From positions 465,929-529,928 of the forward strand of contig NZ_FOHX01000007.1 of NCBI RefSeq assembly GCF_900111685.1: 64,000 nucleotides of DNA, given 5' to 3'. The notes beneath the pieces are model-generated. The model saw only the letters and a list, made by a program, of their open reading frames with translations. It had not been told where the DNA came from and searched no databases. Positions 25,214-32,939 of the stretch are shown here, piece after piece. The DNA comes from Nonomuraea wenchangensis. GTDB taxonomy: Bacteria; Actinomycetota; Actinomycetes; Streptosporangiales; Streptosporangiaceae. The translations under genes and the position numbers were made by a program. How positions within the stretch are numbered: the stretch's first letter is position 1; every line of letters begins with the position of its first letter.

Positions 25214-26158
25214 TCAGGGGCGCGGGAACCAGGCGGTGTGCGGCGCCTCCGCTCCGGCGGCCAGCCAGGCGGCCGCGGCGGCGGTGTCGCCGGCGACGGA
25301 GATCGGCGCGGGCCAGCGGGCCGCGCACCGCCGCAGGACGTGCTCGCGGACCGGACCGGGCGCCGTCAGGACGCCGCCGGCGAGGACGATCGGCGTCGTC
25401 TCGTCCGGCGCGCGCACCTCGGCCAGCGTGCCGAGCAGCCGGTCGGCGGCGGCTTCCGCGATCCCGGCGGCGGCCGGGTCGCCGGCGAGGGCGGCCCGCG
25501 CGACGAGCGGGGCGAGCGGGGCCAGCGTGGGCACGGGCGCGGCCTGCGCCCGGATGATGACGGTGTCCGCGGTTCGCGGGGTCAGGGCCGCTCCCGGCCC
25601 GGCGACCGCCTCGGCGACCAGCCGGGCCAGCTCGCCCGGGGTTCCCGCCGTGAGCTGGCGGACCGCGGCCCGCGCCGCCGCCCGGCCGAGCCAGAACCCG
25701 GAGCCCGCGTCGCCGAGCAGCCAGCCGAGGGCGTCGCCGACGCGGGTGACCCGCCGGTCCTCGACGCGCAGCGCGCCCGCGCCCGTCCCGGAGAGCAGGA
25801 CGTGCCCGGACGGCTCCGGGGTGCCCGCGACGAAGGCGAGCAGGGGGTCCTCGACCGCGCGCACCGGGAAGCGTAAGCCGCACGCGGCCCACGCACGCCC
25901 GAACGCGGCGTGGACGGCCGGGTCCTCCAGCGCCCCGAGCCCGGCCAGCCCGATGACGCCGTCCGCGACCCGGCGCGGGTCCACGTCGCCGAGCGCCTGC
26001 CGTACGGCGGCGGTGATCTCGGCGAGCGCCGCCTCGACGCCGTGCGCGGCCGGGTTCCCGCCGCCCGCGAGGCCCTGACCGGCGCGTTCGCCGGTGCGCG
26101 TGGCGAGCAGGGCGCGGGTGGAGGTGCCGCCGGCGTCGATGCCGAGGAACAGTTCCAT
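25214..26158 (-). CDS. BadF/BadG family kinase, probable N-acetylglucosamine kinase
   Basis: A 314-residue ASKHA-fold protein. Phosphate-1 loop 'GIDAGGTSTRALLAT' at residues 6-20, 'AGLGALED' at about 72, 'LLSGTGAGALRV' (phosphate 2) at about 121, 'GDAGSGFWLGR' at about 147 and 'VLAGGVLTA' at about 262. The subgroup acts on amino sugars in most actinobacteria; the divergent SIS-domain and RpiR genes support this. It could supply GlcNAc-6-P to the same pool that nanE feeds. ATG at 26158, GGAGG in front. Confidence 0.85.
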   Translation of the reverse strand: MELFLGIDAGGTSTRALLATRTGERAGQGLAGGGNPAAHGVEAALAEITAAVRQALGDVDPRRVADGVIGLAGLGALEDPAVHAAFGRAWAACGLRFPVRAVEDPLLAFVAGTPEPSGHVLLSGTGAGALRVEDRRVTRVGDALGWLLGDAGSGFWLGRAAARAAVRQLTAGTPGELARLVAEAVAGPGAALTPRTADTVIIRAQAAPVPTLAPLAPLVARAALAGDPAAAGIAEAAADRLLGTLAEVRAPDETTPIVLAGGVLTAPGPVREHVLRRCAARWPAPISVAGDTAAAAAWLAAGAEAPHTAWFPRP

Positions 26159-26211
26159 GGATCACTTCCTCCGAGGGGGTGGGAAGGCGGGGGCCGGATC
26201 CGCTGTGATAC

Positions 26212-26247
26212 AAGTTTCGCCGTATCTGGCGAATCATAAAAAAACTT
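26212..26247. promoter_or_regulatory. Nested palindrome between kinase and SIS genes
   Basis: Outer arms aagttt (26212-26217) / aaactt (26242-26247) enclose inner arms ttcgcc (26216-26221) / ggcgaa (26228-26233) in the 109-base divergent promoter. The region includes an A7 run and is clearly AT-richer than the flanks. A likely operator for the RpiR regulator encoded next door. Confidence 0.6.
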
Positions 26248-26267
26248 ACGATCCGGGGGAAGCGCTC

Positions 26268-27020
26268 ATGCCGCTGACAGGTGCGGACTACGTGGCCGTG
26301 GTCACGGAGCTGCTCGCGAAACTGCCCGCCCAGCAGGAGAAGGAGATTGCCGGGGCGGCCGACCTGCTCGCCGCCTCGCTCGGCGCCGGCGGCGTGGTCA
26401 ACGCCTTCGGCTCCGGGCATTCCGAGGCGATCGCGATGGAGATCGCCGGCCGCGCGGGCGGCCTGGTCCCCACGAACCGCCTCACCCTCCGCGACCTGGT
26501 GATCTTCGGCGGCGAGCCGCCCAGCGTGCTCCAGGACCCCGAGCTGGAGCGTGACCCGCGCATCGCGCGGCGCATCTACGAGCTGGCCCCGGTCGCGCCC
26601 CAGGACGTCTTCGTGATCATCTCCAGCTCCGGCGTGAACGGCTGCGTGGTCGAGCTGGCCGCCCTGGTCAAGGAGCGCGGCCACGGCCTGATCGCGCTGA
26701 CCTCGCTGCGGCACAGCCGGGCGGTGCCGGCCCGGCATCCGTCGGGCCGCAAGCTGTTCGAGCTGGCCGACGTCGTGCTCGACAACGGCGCGCCGCGCGG
26801 CGACTCGGTGCTGGAGCTGCCCGGCGGCGGCTCGTTCGGCGCGGTCTCGACGATCACCTCGGCGCTGCTCGCGCAGCTCATGGTGGCCGAGACGGTGTCC
26901 CGGCTGCTGGCGGCCGGCCAGGCCCCGCCGGTCTACCTGTCGGCCAACATCCCCGAGGGCGACGCGCACAACCAGGCGCTGGAGGCCCGCTACGCCGGCC
27001 GCCTCCGGCGCGGCGCCTGA
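26268..27020 (+). CDS. SIS-domain sugar-phosphate binding protein
   Basis: A 250-residue protein with one SIS domain: 'NAFGSGHSEAIAMEIAGRAGG' (about residues 44-64), 'VFVIISSSGVNGCVVELA' (Ser-rich phosphate loop, about 118-135) and 'GLIALTSLRHS'. The 'GSGHS' and C-terminal 'ANIPEGDAHNQ' motifs match the subgroup of sugar isomerase-domain proteins linked to amino-sugar use. It may be an isomerase, deaminase-like enzyme or etherase; MurQ-type catalytic Glu could not be assigned with certainty. ATG at 26268. Same direction as the RpiR gene 39 bases downstream. Confidence 0.82.
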   Translation: MPLTGADYVAVVTELLAKLPAQQEKEIAGAADLLAASLGAGGVVNAFGSGHSEAIAMEIAGRAGGLVPTNRLTLRDLVIFGGEPPSVLQDPELERDPRIARRIYELAPVAPQDVFVIISSSGVNGCVVELAALVKERGHGLIALTSLRHSRAVPARHPSGRKLFELADVVLDNGAPRGDSVLELPGGGSFGAVSTITSALLAQLMVAETVSRLLAAGQAPPVYLSANIPEGDAHNQALEARYAGRLRRGA

Positions 27021-27059
27021 CGCCCGCCATGCCTCTGCACCGCGGAGCATCGTGGAAGG

Positions 27060-27944
27060 ATGACGTACGTGGCGCAGCTGTCTGACGTGACCCCGGTGCT
27101 CAACCGCATCCACACCCTGCTTCCGACGCTGCCCAACGCCCTCGTACGGGTCGCCGAGCAGGTGCTCGCGGACCCCGCCGAGATGACCACGCTCGCCCTG
27201 GTCGAGCTGGCCGACCGGGCCCGCGTGGCCCCGGCCACCGTCACCAGGTTCTGCCGGACCATCGGCTACGACCACTACCGGGCGCTGCGCATCGCGATCG
27301 CCGCCGAGACCGGGCGGGCCGAGCAGGCCCGCTGGGAGATCGACCTCGGCCGCGAGATCGGCCCGCAGGACCCGCCCGAGCGGGTGCTCGAAGTGATCGC
27401 CGGCGCCGACGCGCGCACCATCCAGGAGACCGCCGCCCAGATCGACCCGCGCGTCGCCGAGCGGGTGGCCGACCTCGTCGCGGGCGCCCGCCGGGTGGAC
27501 CTGTTCGGCGTGGGCGGGAGCTGGCTGTCGGCGCTGGAGATGCAGTACCGCCTGGAGCGCATCGGCATCGCCTCCTGGGCCCGGTGCGAGGTGCACAGCG
27601 GGCTGACCAGCGCCGCCCTGCTCACCGGCGACGACGTGGCGATCGGCGTCTCCCACTCGGGCACCACCCGGCAGACGGTCGAGGTGCTGAGCCGGGCGCG
27701 GGCGGCCGGCGCGGTGGCGGTCGCGCTCACCAGCTTCCCCCGCTCGCCGCTGGCCGACGCCGCCGACCTGGTGCTGACCACCTCGGCCCGCGAGACCACG
27801 TTCCGGCCGGAGTCGCTGGCGGCCAAGCACTCCCAGCTCGTGGTGCTCGACCTGGTGTACGTGATGATCGCGCAGCGCACCTTCGACCGCACCACCGAGG
27901 CGTTCGACCTCACGTCGCAGGCCGTGGAGTCGCACAAACTCTGA
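27060..27944 (+). CDS. RpiR/MurR family transcriptional regulator
   Basis: A 294-residue regulator. N-terminal RpiR HTH (about residues 15-85) with 'LVELADRARVAPATVTRFCRTIGYDHYRALRIAIA'; C-terminal SIS domain (about 125-265) with 'RVDLFGVGGSWLSALEMQYRL' and 'IGVSHSGTTRQTVEVLSRARAAGA' that senses a phosphosugar. Forms a unit with the SIS protein and the divergent BadF-type kinase, so it probably controls them in response to an amino-sugar phosphate. ATG at 27060. Confidence 0.92.
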   Translation: MTYVAQLSDVTPVLNRIHTLLPTLPNALVRVAEQVLADPAEMTTLALVELADRARVAPATVTRFCRTIGYDHYRALRIAIAAETGRAEQARWEIDLGREIGPQDPPERVLEVIAGADARTIQETAAQIDPRVAERVADLVAGARRVDLFGVGGSWLSALEMQYRLERIGIASWARCEVHSGLTSAALLTGDDVAIGVSHSGTTRQTVEVLSRARAAGAVAVALTSFPRSPLADAADLVLTTSARETTFRPESLAAKHSQLVVLDLVYVMIAQRTFDRTTEAFDLTSQAVESHKL

Positions 27945-28034
27945 CCCCGCGCAGACTTCCGAAAAAATCTCGCGAAGTCGCGTAATCAAGGCGAGCAGCC
28001 GGACTCCTCCCTTGTGAAAGGAAAGGAGCTCTGC

Positions 28035-29708
28035 TTGAGCACGATGAGATCGATCTTCATGACGCTGCTGCTGTCGATGGCGGCGGCGGTTCTGGTGGTT
28101 CCCTCGCCCGCCGTCGCCGTGACGGCGCCGGCGGCCCGCTCGCCGTTCGCCTGCGACGGCGCGGACGCCGGCGACAAGGGCTGGGTGCTGCCGATCTACG
28201 TCCACCAGCCGGGGCAGGACGCCTGGGAGGCCGACAGCGCCGCGCTGCTCAACACCCTCTGGGAGACCGACCAGACGGTGGACTCCAGCGCCGAGCGGTT
28301 CGGGATCTCCCGGCGGCTGCGGGTCGTGCAGGACGCCGGCTGCCGCCCGGTGGTGGCAAGGCTGCCGTTCACGAAGGGCCGCAACCGGGCCGAGATGGGC
28401 AAGGCGATGGAGGAGAACCTCGACTCCCAGCCGGCACAGGTGCGCACCCTCTGGAAGGCCAACCGGGTCAAGCCGCTGTACTTCGTCCGGGACAACGAGA
28501 TCACCGACTCCTGCACGGGCGGCGGCGCGAACGCCGGGATGAGCGGCGGCAACGTCATCCTGCCGCGCTGGTGCTGGAGCGAGGCCGGCCTCACCCACGA
28601 GCTGATCCACAGCTTCGGGCTCTCCCACTGCGACGGCGGCGGGGTGAACGGCAACGACCCGGTCTGCCGCGACATGGGCACCCGCAAGGAGTGCACGAGC
28701 GACCTCGCGGCCAACTACCACCTCGACTCGTGCCGGATCGACGACTTCCGCTACTTCGAGCCGACCCCGGTCAAGCAGCCGGCCCTGGAGAAGATCAGGA
28801 ACGTGGCCTTCAGCCCGTACCTCGTCCAGGACCAGCCGAGCCCGGTGTGGCAGTTCCGCGTCAAGGCCGTGGACGGCGGCAGGTGCCTCGACGGGAGCGC
28901 GACCCAGGTCGTACAGCGCACCTGCGCGAACGGCGCCGCGCAGACCTGGCAGCGCGCCATCGACGGCGACGGTTACCTCACCATCCGCAACGCCGCCACC
29001 GGCCGCTGCCTCGCCATGGCGGACACCGTCGTGACGGCCGCGTGCGTGAAGAAGGACAAGTCCCAGCAGTGGCTGCCGGAGGCCGGCCAGGACAAGACCA
29101 ACTTCGCCAACCGGGCGGGGGGCAAGAAGCTCTCCATCAAGGACAACCGGGACGGTGGCGCCGTGGTGGCCGACGGCAAGGGCGAGTTCGTGACCGAACT
29201 GCTCGACGGCCTCGACCCCGCGCCCACCCGGCCGGGCACCCAGGCCCCCACCCCCAAGCCCACGGCCACGTCCAGCTCGACGACCCGCCCGACCGCCGCC
29301 CCGACCACCGGGCCTTCGTCGGAGCCGGACGTCGTCGCGCCGAGCAAGGTCCGGTTCAGGAGCTCGTACGGCACCTGCCTGACCGTGTCCGGCACCAGGG
29401 CGCGCCTCGGCTCCTGCGGCACCACGTGGGACGTCGTCAACGTCGGCAAGCACGTGCAGCTGCGCCAGAAGAACCGCTGCCTGGCGCTCGGCCGGATCAG
29501 CGGCGGCAAGCGCGCCGTCGTCATGGCCGCGTGCAGCGGCGCCGCCAAGGGGCAGCGCTGGCTGCTGGAGAGGACCGGCGGCTCGGTCACGGTAAAGAGC
29601 GCGACCACCAGGGCCACCCGGATCGTCGCCGTCCGCGCCGGCAGGACCGCCGCCGTCTACGCCAAGGCCGCATACCCGAAGAACTCGGTCAAATTCCTGC
29701 TCAAGTGA
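28035..29708 (+). CDS. Secreted metzincin-like protein with two ricin-type repeat regions
   Basis: A 557-residue exported protein. A TTG at 28035, 6 bases after ggag, is the best start; ATG 28044 and GTG 28014 are less well placed. Signal peptide about residues 1-28. Residues about 35-240 carry HELIHSFGLSHC (about 188), the extended zinc motif HExxHxxGxxH of metzincin proteases, with several Cys around it. Residues about 265-400 and 433-557 are ricin-like ('GRCLDGSATQVVQRTC.NGAAQTWQ', 'RCLALGRI....VVMAACSGAAKGQRW'), joined by a Pro/Thr/Ser linker. Probably a protease targeted to a glycan or cell surface. The stop overlaps the GTG of a sigma factor gene whose product has a similar outer domain. 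Confidence 0.82.
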   Translation: MSTMRSIFMTLLLSMAAAVLVVPSPAVAVTAPAARSPFACDGADAGDKGWVLPIYVHQPGQDAWEADSAALLNTLWETDQTVDSSAERFGISRRLRVVQDAGCRPVVARLPFTKGRNRAEMGKAMEENLDSQPAQVRTLWKANRVKPLYFVRDNEITDSCTGGGANAGMSGGNVILPRWCWSEAGLTHELIHSFGLSHCDGGGVNGNDPVCRDMGTRKECTSDLAANYHLDSCRIDDFRYFEPTPVKQPALEKIRNVAFSPYLVQDQPSPVWQFRVKAVDGGRCLDGSATQVVQRTCANGAAQTWQRAIDGDGYLTIRNAATGRCLAMADTVVTAACVKKDKSQQWLPEAGQDKTNFANRAGGKKLSIKDNRDGGAVVADGKGEFVTELLDGLDPAPTRPGTQAPTPKPTATSSSTTRPTAAPTTGPSSEPDVVAPSKVRFRSSYGTCLTVSGTRARLGSCGTTWDVVNVGKHVQLRQKNRCLALGRISGGKRAVVMAACSGAAKGQRWLLERTGGSVTVKSATTRATRIVAVRAGRTAAVYAKAAYPKNSVKFLLK

Positions 29709-31303
29709 CGGACGATCCGAGAGACGCGGACCCGGCCCTGACCCGCCTGGTCAGGGCCGGGGACGAGCGTGCCGTCACCGAGCTGTACGAGCGGCACCAT
29801 CCCGCCGTCCTCGCCTTCGCCCGCCGCCTGTGCCAGGACCCGCACACCGCCGAAGACCTCGCCAGCGAGTCCTTCGCGCGGACCCTGCGCACCGTGCGCA
29901 ACGGCTCGGGCGGCCCGAGCGAGGCGTGGCGGCCCTACCTGTACGCGGTCGCCCGCAACACGGCGATCGAGTGGGCCCGCTCCCAGCAGCGGATCGTGCT
30001 CACGGAGGAGTTCCGCGAGGACGAGCTCACCACGCCGCCGCCCGAGCCGCCTGACGATCTCGTGACGCGGGCCTACCGGTCGCTGCCGCCGCGCTGGCAG
30101 ACCGTGCTGTGGCACACGCTCATCGAGGAGGAGGAGCCGGAGCGGGTCGCGCGGATCCTCGGCGTCACGCCGGGCAACGTGGGGGTGCTCGCCTTCCGGG
30201 CTCGGGAAGGGCTGCGCAAGGCGTACCTGGCGGCGCACGTGGCGGGCGCGTCGCCGCGCTGCCTGCAGTACGCCGAGCCGCTGGCGGCGATCGTACGCAA
30301 GCGCAGCGACCGGCTGCCGCGCGGGCTGCGTACGCACCTGAGCACCTGCGCGAGCTGCGCGAGAGCGCACGCGGAACTGCGCGACCTCAACGCCACGCTC
30401 CGCGCGGCGGTCCCCGTCGCGCTGCTCCCCCTCGCCCTGAAGGCGGCCGAGTGGACCACCACGACAGCGACGACCCTGACCCCGGCCGCCTCCGCTTCCA
30501 AGGGCGTGGTGGCTGGGAAGGGGGGTGCTCTTTCCCTTGGGGGTGGGGTGCCGGGGTGGGTGGTTCCGGTGGTGGGGGCGGCGGTGGTCGTCGCGGCGGC
30601 TGTGGGCGGCGTGATCCTGGAGGCCGCCCCGGCGCCGCCGGTTGCCGTTCCCACGGCGGGCCCGCCGTCCGCCGCGAGCTCGCCGGCCGACGGAACGACG
30701 CCGACATCGATGCGCAGGCCGACGCGGACCCCGTCGTCGGTGGTCACGTCCACGGCCGGGCCGACGGCAACCGCCGGGCCCAGAGCGACGGTCTCGCCGA
30801 CGACCGGCCGGGCGCGGACACCGGCGCAAGCCCGCAGGAGCGCCGGCACCCCCACCCGGACCGCGACCCCGACCGCCGCCGCGCAGGCGGGCGCCCGGCT
30901 CGTGCACGCGAGCCGGTGTGTCGGCGCGGCGGGCGCGGAGGTGGCGGCGCTGCCGTGCGCCGACCCCCGCACGGCCTGGCGCACCAGGGGCCCCGCCCAG
31001 CGGTTCCAGCTCGTCAACGTGGTCACCGGCCGCTGCCTGGCCGCCGGCGAGCAGTACGACACCACCGCCTTCAACGGCGGCGGCATGCTCGCCGTCCGCC
31101 TCCGCCCCTGCGCCTCCGTCCCGGTCCAGCGTTGGCACCGCCCGACGTTCAGCGACGGCGTGCGCCGCCTGGTGAGCGTCCCTTCCGGCAAGGCCCTGTC
31201 CATCGGCAAGGAGTTCGTCGGGAAACGTCCGCCGACGGCGTTCATCCTGTACGGCCCCTACACGGGCTCGGCCGACCAGAGCATCACTTTCGCGGACGGC
31301 TGA
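29705..31303 (+). CDS. Membrane-anchored ECF sigma factor fused to zinc-finger, TM helix and ricin-like sensor
   Basis: A 532-residue fusion. Residues about 1-170 are an ECF sigma factor (region 2 'LYERHHPAVLAFARRLCQDPHTAEDLASESFARTL'; region 4 'LPPRWQTVLWHTLIEEEEPERVARILGVTPGNVGVLAFRAREGLRKAY'). An anti-sigma-type zinc motif HLSTCASC lies at about 211-218. One membrane helix spans about 283-307, followed by a long Pro/Thr/Ala linker and, from about 398, a ricin-like outer domain (SRCVGAAGAEVAALPC, RCLAAGEQ, VQRW). So sensor, inhibitor and sigma factor are one chain; release of the sigma part would need proteolysis. GTG start overlaps the stop of the metzincin gene, so the two are translated together. 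Confidence 0.88.
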   Translation: MTDDPRDADPALTRLVRAGDERAVTELYERHHPAVLAFARRLCQDPHTAEDLASESFARTLRTVRNGSGGPSEAWRPYLYAVARNTAIEWARSQQRIVLTEEFREDELTTPPPEPPDDLVTRAYRSLPPRWQTVLWHTLIEEEEPERVARILGVTPGNVGVLAFRAREGLRKAYLAAHVAGASPRCLQYAEPLAAIVRKRSDRLPRGLRTHLSTCASCARAHAELRDLNATLRAAVPVALLPLALKAAEWTTTTATTLTPAASASKGVVAGKGGALSLGGGVPGWVVPVVGAAVVVAAAVGGVILEAAPAPPVAVPTAGPPSAASSPADGTTPTSMRRPTRTPSSVVTSTAGPTATAGPRATVSPTTGRARTPAQARRSAGTPTRTATPTAAAQAGARLVHASRCVGAAGAEVAALPCADPRTAWRTRGPAQRFQLVNVVTGRCLAAGEQYDTTAFNGGGMLAVRLRPCASVPVQRWHRPTFSDGVRRLVSVPSGKALSIGKEFVGKRPPTAFILYGPYTGSADQSITFADG

Positions 31304-31371
31304 CGCGCCCGGCGAGCCGTCATGGCAGGTCTTTTGCCGATCGTTGTCATGCCGAATGAAACAGTCGGATC

Positions 31372-32793
31372 ATGATGTGGGGCCGGTCCATCAGGGCACG
31401 GATGACGGTCGCGACGGTGACGCTGTTCGGGGTGATCCTGTTCGCGGGGGTCTTCGTGATCTCGTCGCTCTTCCTGGCGCGGGCGCGTGACGACCTTCGG
31501 GAGCAGGCGGCGGCCGCGGCCCGCCGCCTGACCGTGCTCATCGACCGGTCCCGCTTCACGGGCCCGATCCCGAAGCTGGACGACGTGAGATTCCTGCAGG
31601 TCGTGGACGGCGCGGGCCGGGTGGTGGCGGCCGACGCCGAGCTCGCCGGCTCGCCGCCGCTCACCCGCGCCCGGCCCAGACCGGGGGAGTCGCTGGTGAA
31701 CGACCGGGTGTGCGGGGAGAAGACGGCGGCGGACGCCGTACCGCCCGGGACCTGCCTGGTCGTGGTGGGGCTGTTCGACGATGCCAGCGCGTACGGCCCG
31801 GTCATGGCCTACGCCGCCGTCAGGGAGCCGGCCGCGCTGCGCTCGCCGTCCCTGTACGTCCTGCTGTACGGGGCGGCGACGCTGCTGCTGGGCCTGATGG
31901 CCTGGGGCACCTGGTACGGCGTCGGCCGCGTCCTCGCCCCCGTCGAGCGCATCCGCCGCGGCCTGGAGCGGATCAGCGCAGAGGACCTGAGCCGGCGCAT
32001 TGAGGTGCCCGCCACCAGGGACGAGGTCGCCGAGCTGGCCGTCACCGTCAACGACACGCTGGAGCGGCTGCAGAACGCGGTGGACCGGCACCGCAGGTTC
32101 GTCTCCGACGCCTCGCACGAGCTGCGCAGCCCGATCACGGCCATGACGGTGCGGCTGGAGGCGGGGATGGCCGAGCGGCGGGACGAGGACTGGGCGGCGG
32201 CGCTGGCGGACGCGTACCGGCTGTCCGCCATCGTGCAGGACCTGCTGATGCTGGCCCGCCTGGACGCCGCGCCCCCGGTGCGCAACGAGCGCATCGACCT
32301 CGGGGAGCTGGTCAGCGAGGAGATCCGCCGCCGGGGCAAGACCCGGCTGCCGGTGACCACCTCCATCCAGCCCGGCGTGATCGTCCGGGGGCACCGGCTG
32401 CGGCTGGCCAGGGTGCTGACCAACCTGCTGTCGAACGCCGACCGGTACGGTGACACCCGCGTGCACGTCACCGTGCGCGCGACCGGGGAGCTGGCCGAGG
32501 TCGAGGTGCTGGACGACGGGCCCGGCATCCCGCCGGAGAAGCGCGAGCAGGTCTTCGAGCGGTTCACCCGCCTGGACGCGACCCGCTCGCGCGACACCGG
32601 AGGCAGCGGTCTGGGCCTGCCGATCGCCCGCGACATCGCGCACGCGCACGGGGGGACACTGCTGGTGGGCGAGGGGCCGGGTGGCCGCCTGATCCTGCGC
32701 CTGCTGCGCGACCAGAGCGACCCGGCGGTGGGGGATCCGGCCGTGGGGGACCCGGCCGGGGGAGAGCCGGATCTGGGGGACCCGGACCCTTAG
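31372..32793 (+). CDS. Orphan sensor histidine kinase
   Basis: A 473-residue kinase. Membrane helices at about 12-33 and 157-178 enclose an outer sensor of about 120 residues with two Cys (VCGEK, GTCLV). HAMP about 178-232; HisKA with phospho-acceptor His in FVSDASHELRSPIT (about 248); HATPase N-box NLLSNADRYG (about 351), G1 DDGPGIPP (about 381), G2 GSGLGLPIA (about 411). The tail is a run of GDPA(V/G)GDP-like repeats. No response regulator gene is adjacent; it follows the sigma factor fusion by 68 bases. Two ATGs in a row at the start, no clear Shine-Dalgarno site. Confidence 0.9.
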   Translation: MMWGRSIRARMTVATVTLFGVILFAGVFVISSLFLARARDDLREQAAAAARRLTVLIDRSRFTGPIPKLDDVRFLQVVDGAGRVVAADAELAGSPPLTRARPRPGESLVNDRVCGEKTAADAVPPGTCLVVVGLFDDASAYGPVMAYAAVREPAALRSPSLYVLLYGAATLLLGLMAWGTWYGVGRVLAPVERIRRGLERISAEDLSRRIEVPATRDEVAELAVTVNDTLERLQNAVDRHRRFVSDASHELRSPITAMTVRLEAGMAERRDEDWAAALADAYRLSAIVQDLLMLARLDAAPPVRNERIDLGELVSEEIRRRGKTRLPVTTSIQPGVIVRGHRLRLARVLTNLLSNADRYGDTRVHVTVRATGELAEVEVLDDGPGIPPEKREQVFERFTRLDATRSRDTGGSGLGLPIARDIAHAHGGTLLVGEGPGGRLILRLLRDQSDPAVGDPAVGDPAGGEPDLGDPDP

Positions 32794-32878
32794 GGATCGC
32801 CCGTTAGAGAGCGTCCCGATAGGGATTGTCTCATTAAGATCTCCCCGATAGGGATCGAACTGGTAGGAATCGGACCCG
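32791..32878. repeat. Three degenerate 29-bp tandem repeats
   Basis: Units start at 32791, 32820 and 32849, each with tagggat(c/t)g and ending in (t)cccga/cccg. Units 1 and 2 are exactly 29 bases apart and unit 3 follows directly. They fill the gap between the histidine kinase stop and the antiporter gene. Purpose unknown; could be the decayed continuation of the kinase's GDP-coding repeats or binding sites in the antiporter promoter. Confidence 0.65.
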
Positions 32879-32939
32879 TACGAACCGGATGCTGGGGCCG
32901 GGGCCCGGGTCGAGCGTCGACGTGATGTGAGGATTCAGG

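Noticed and set aside
24222..29453. Very long open frame (1743 codons) on the minus strand
   Set aside because: It runs antisense to the SIS, RpiR and metzincin genes and gives low-complexity Arg/Gly/Ala sequence; such frames are a by-product of high GC with few stop codons.
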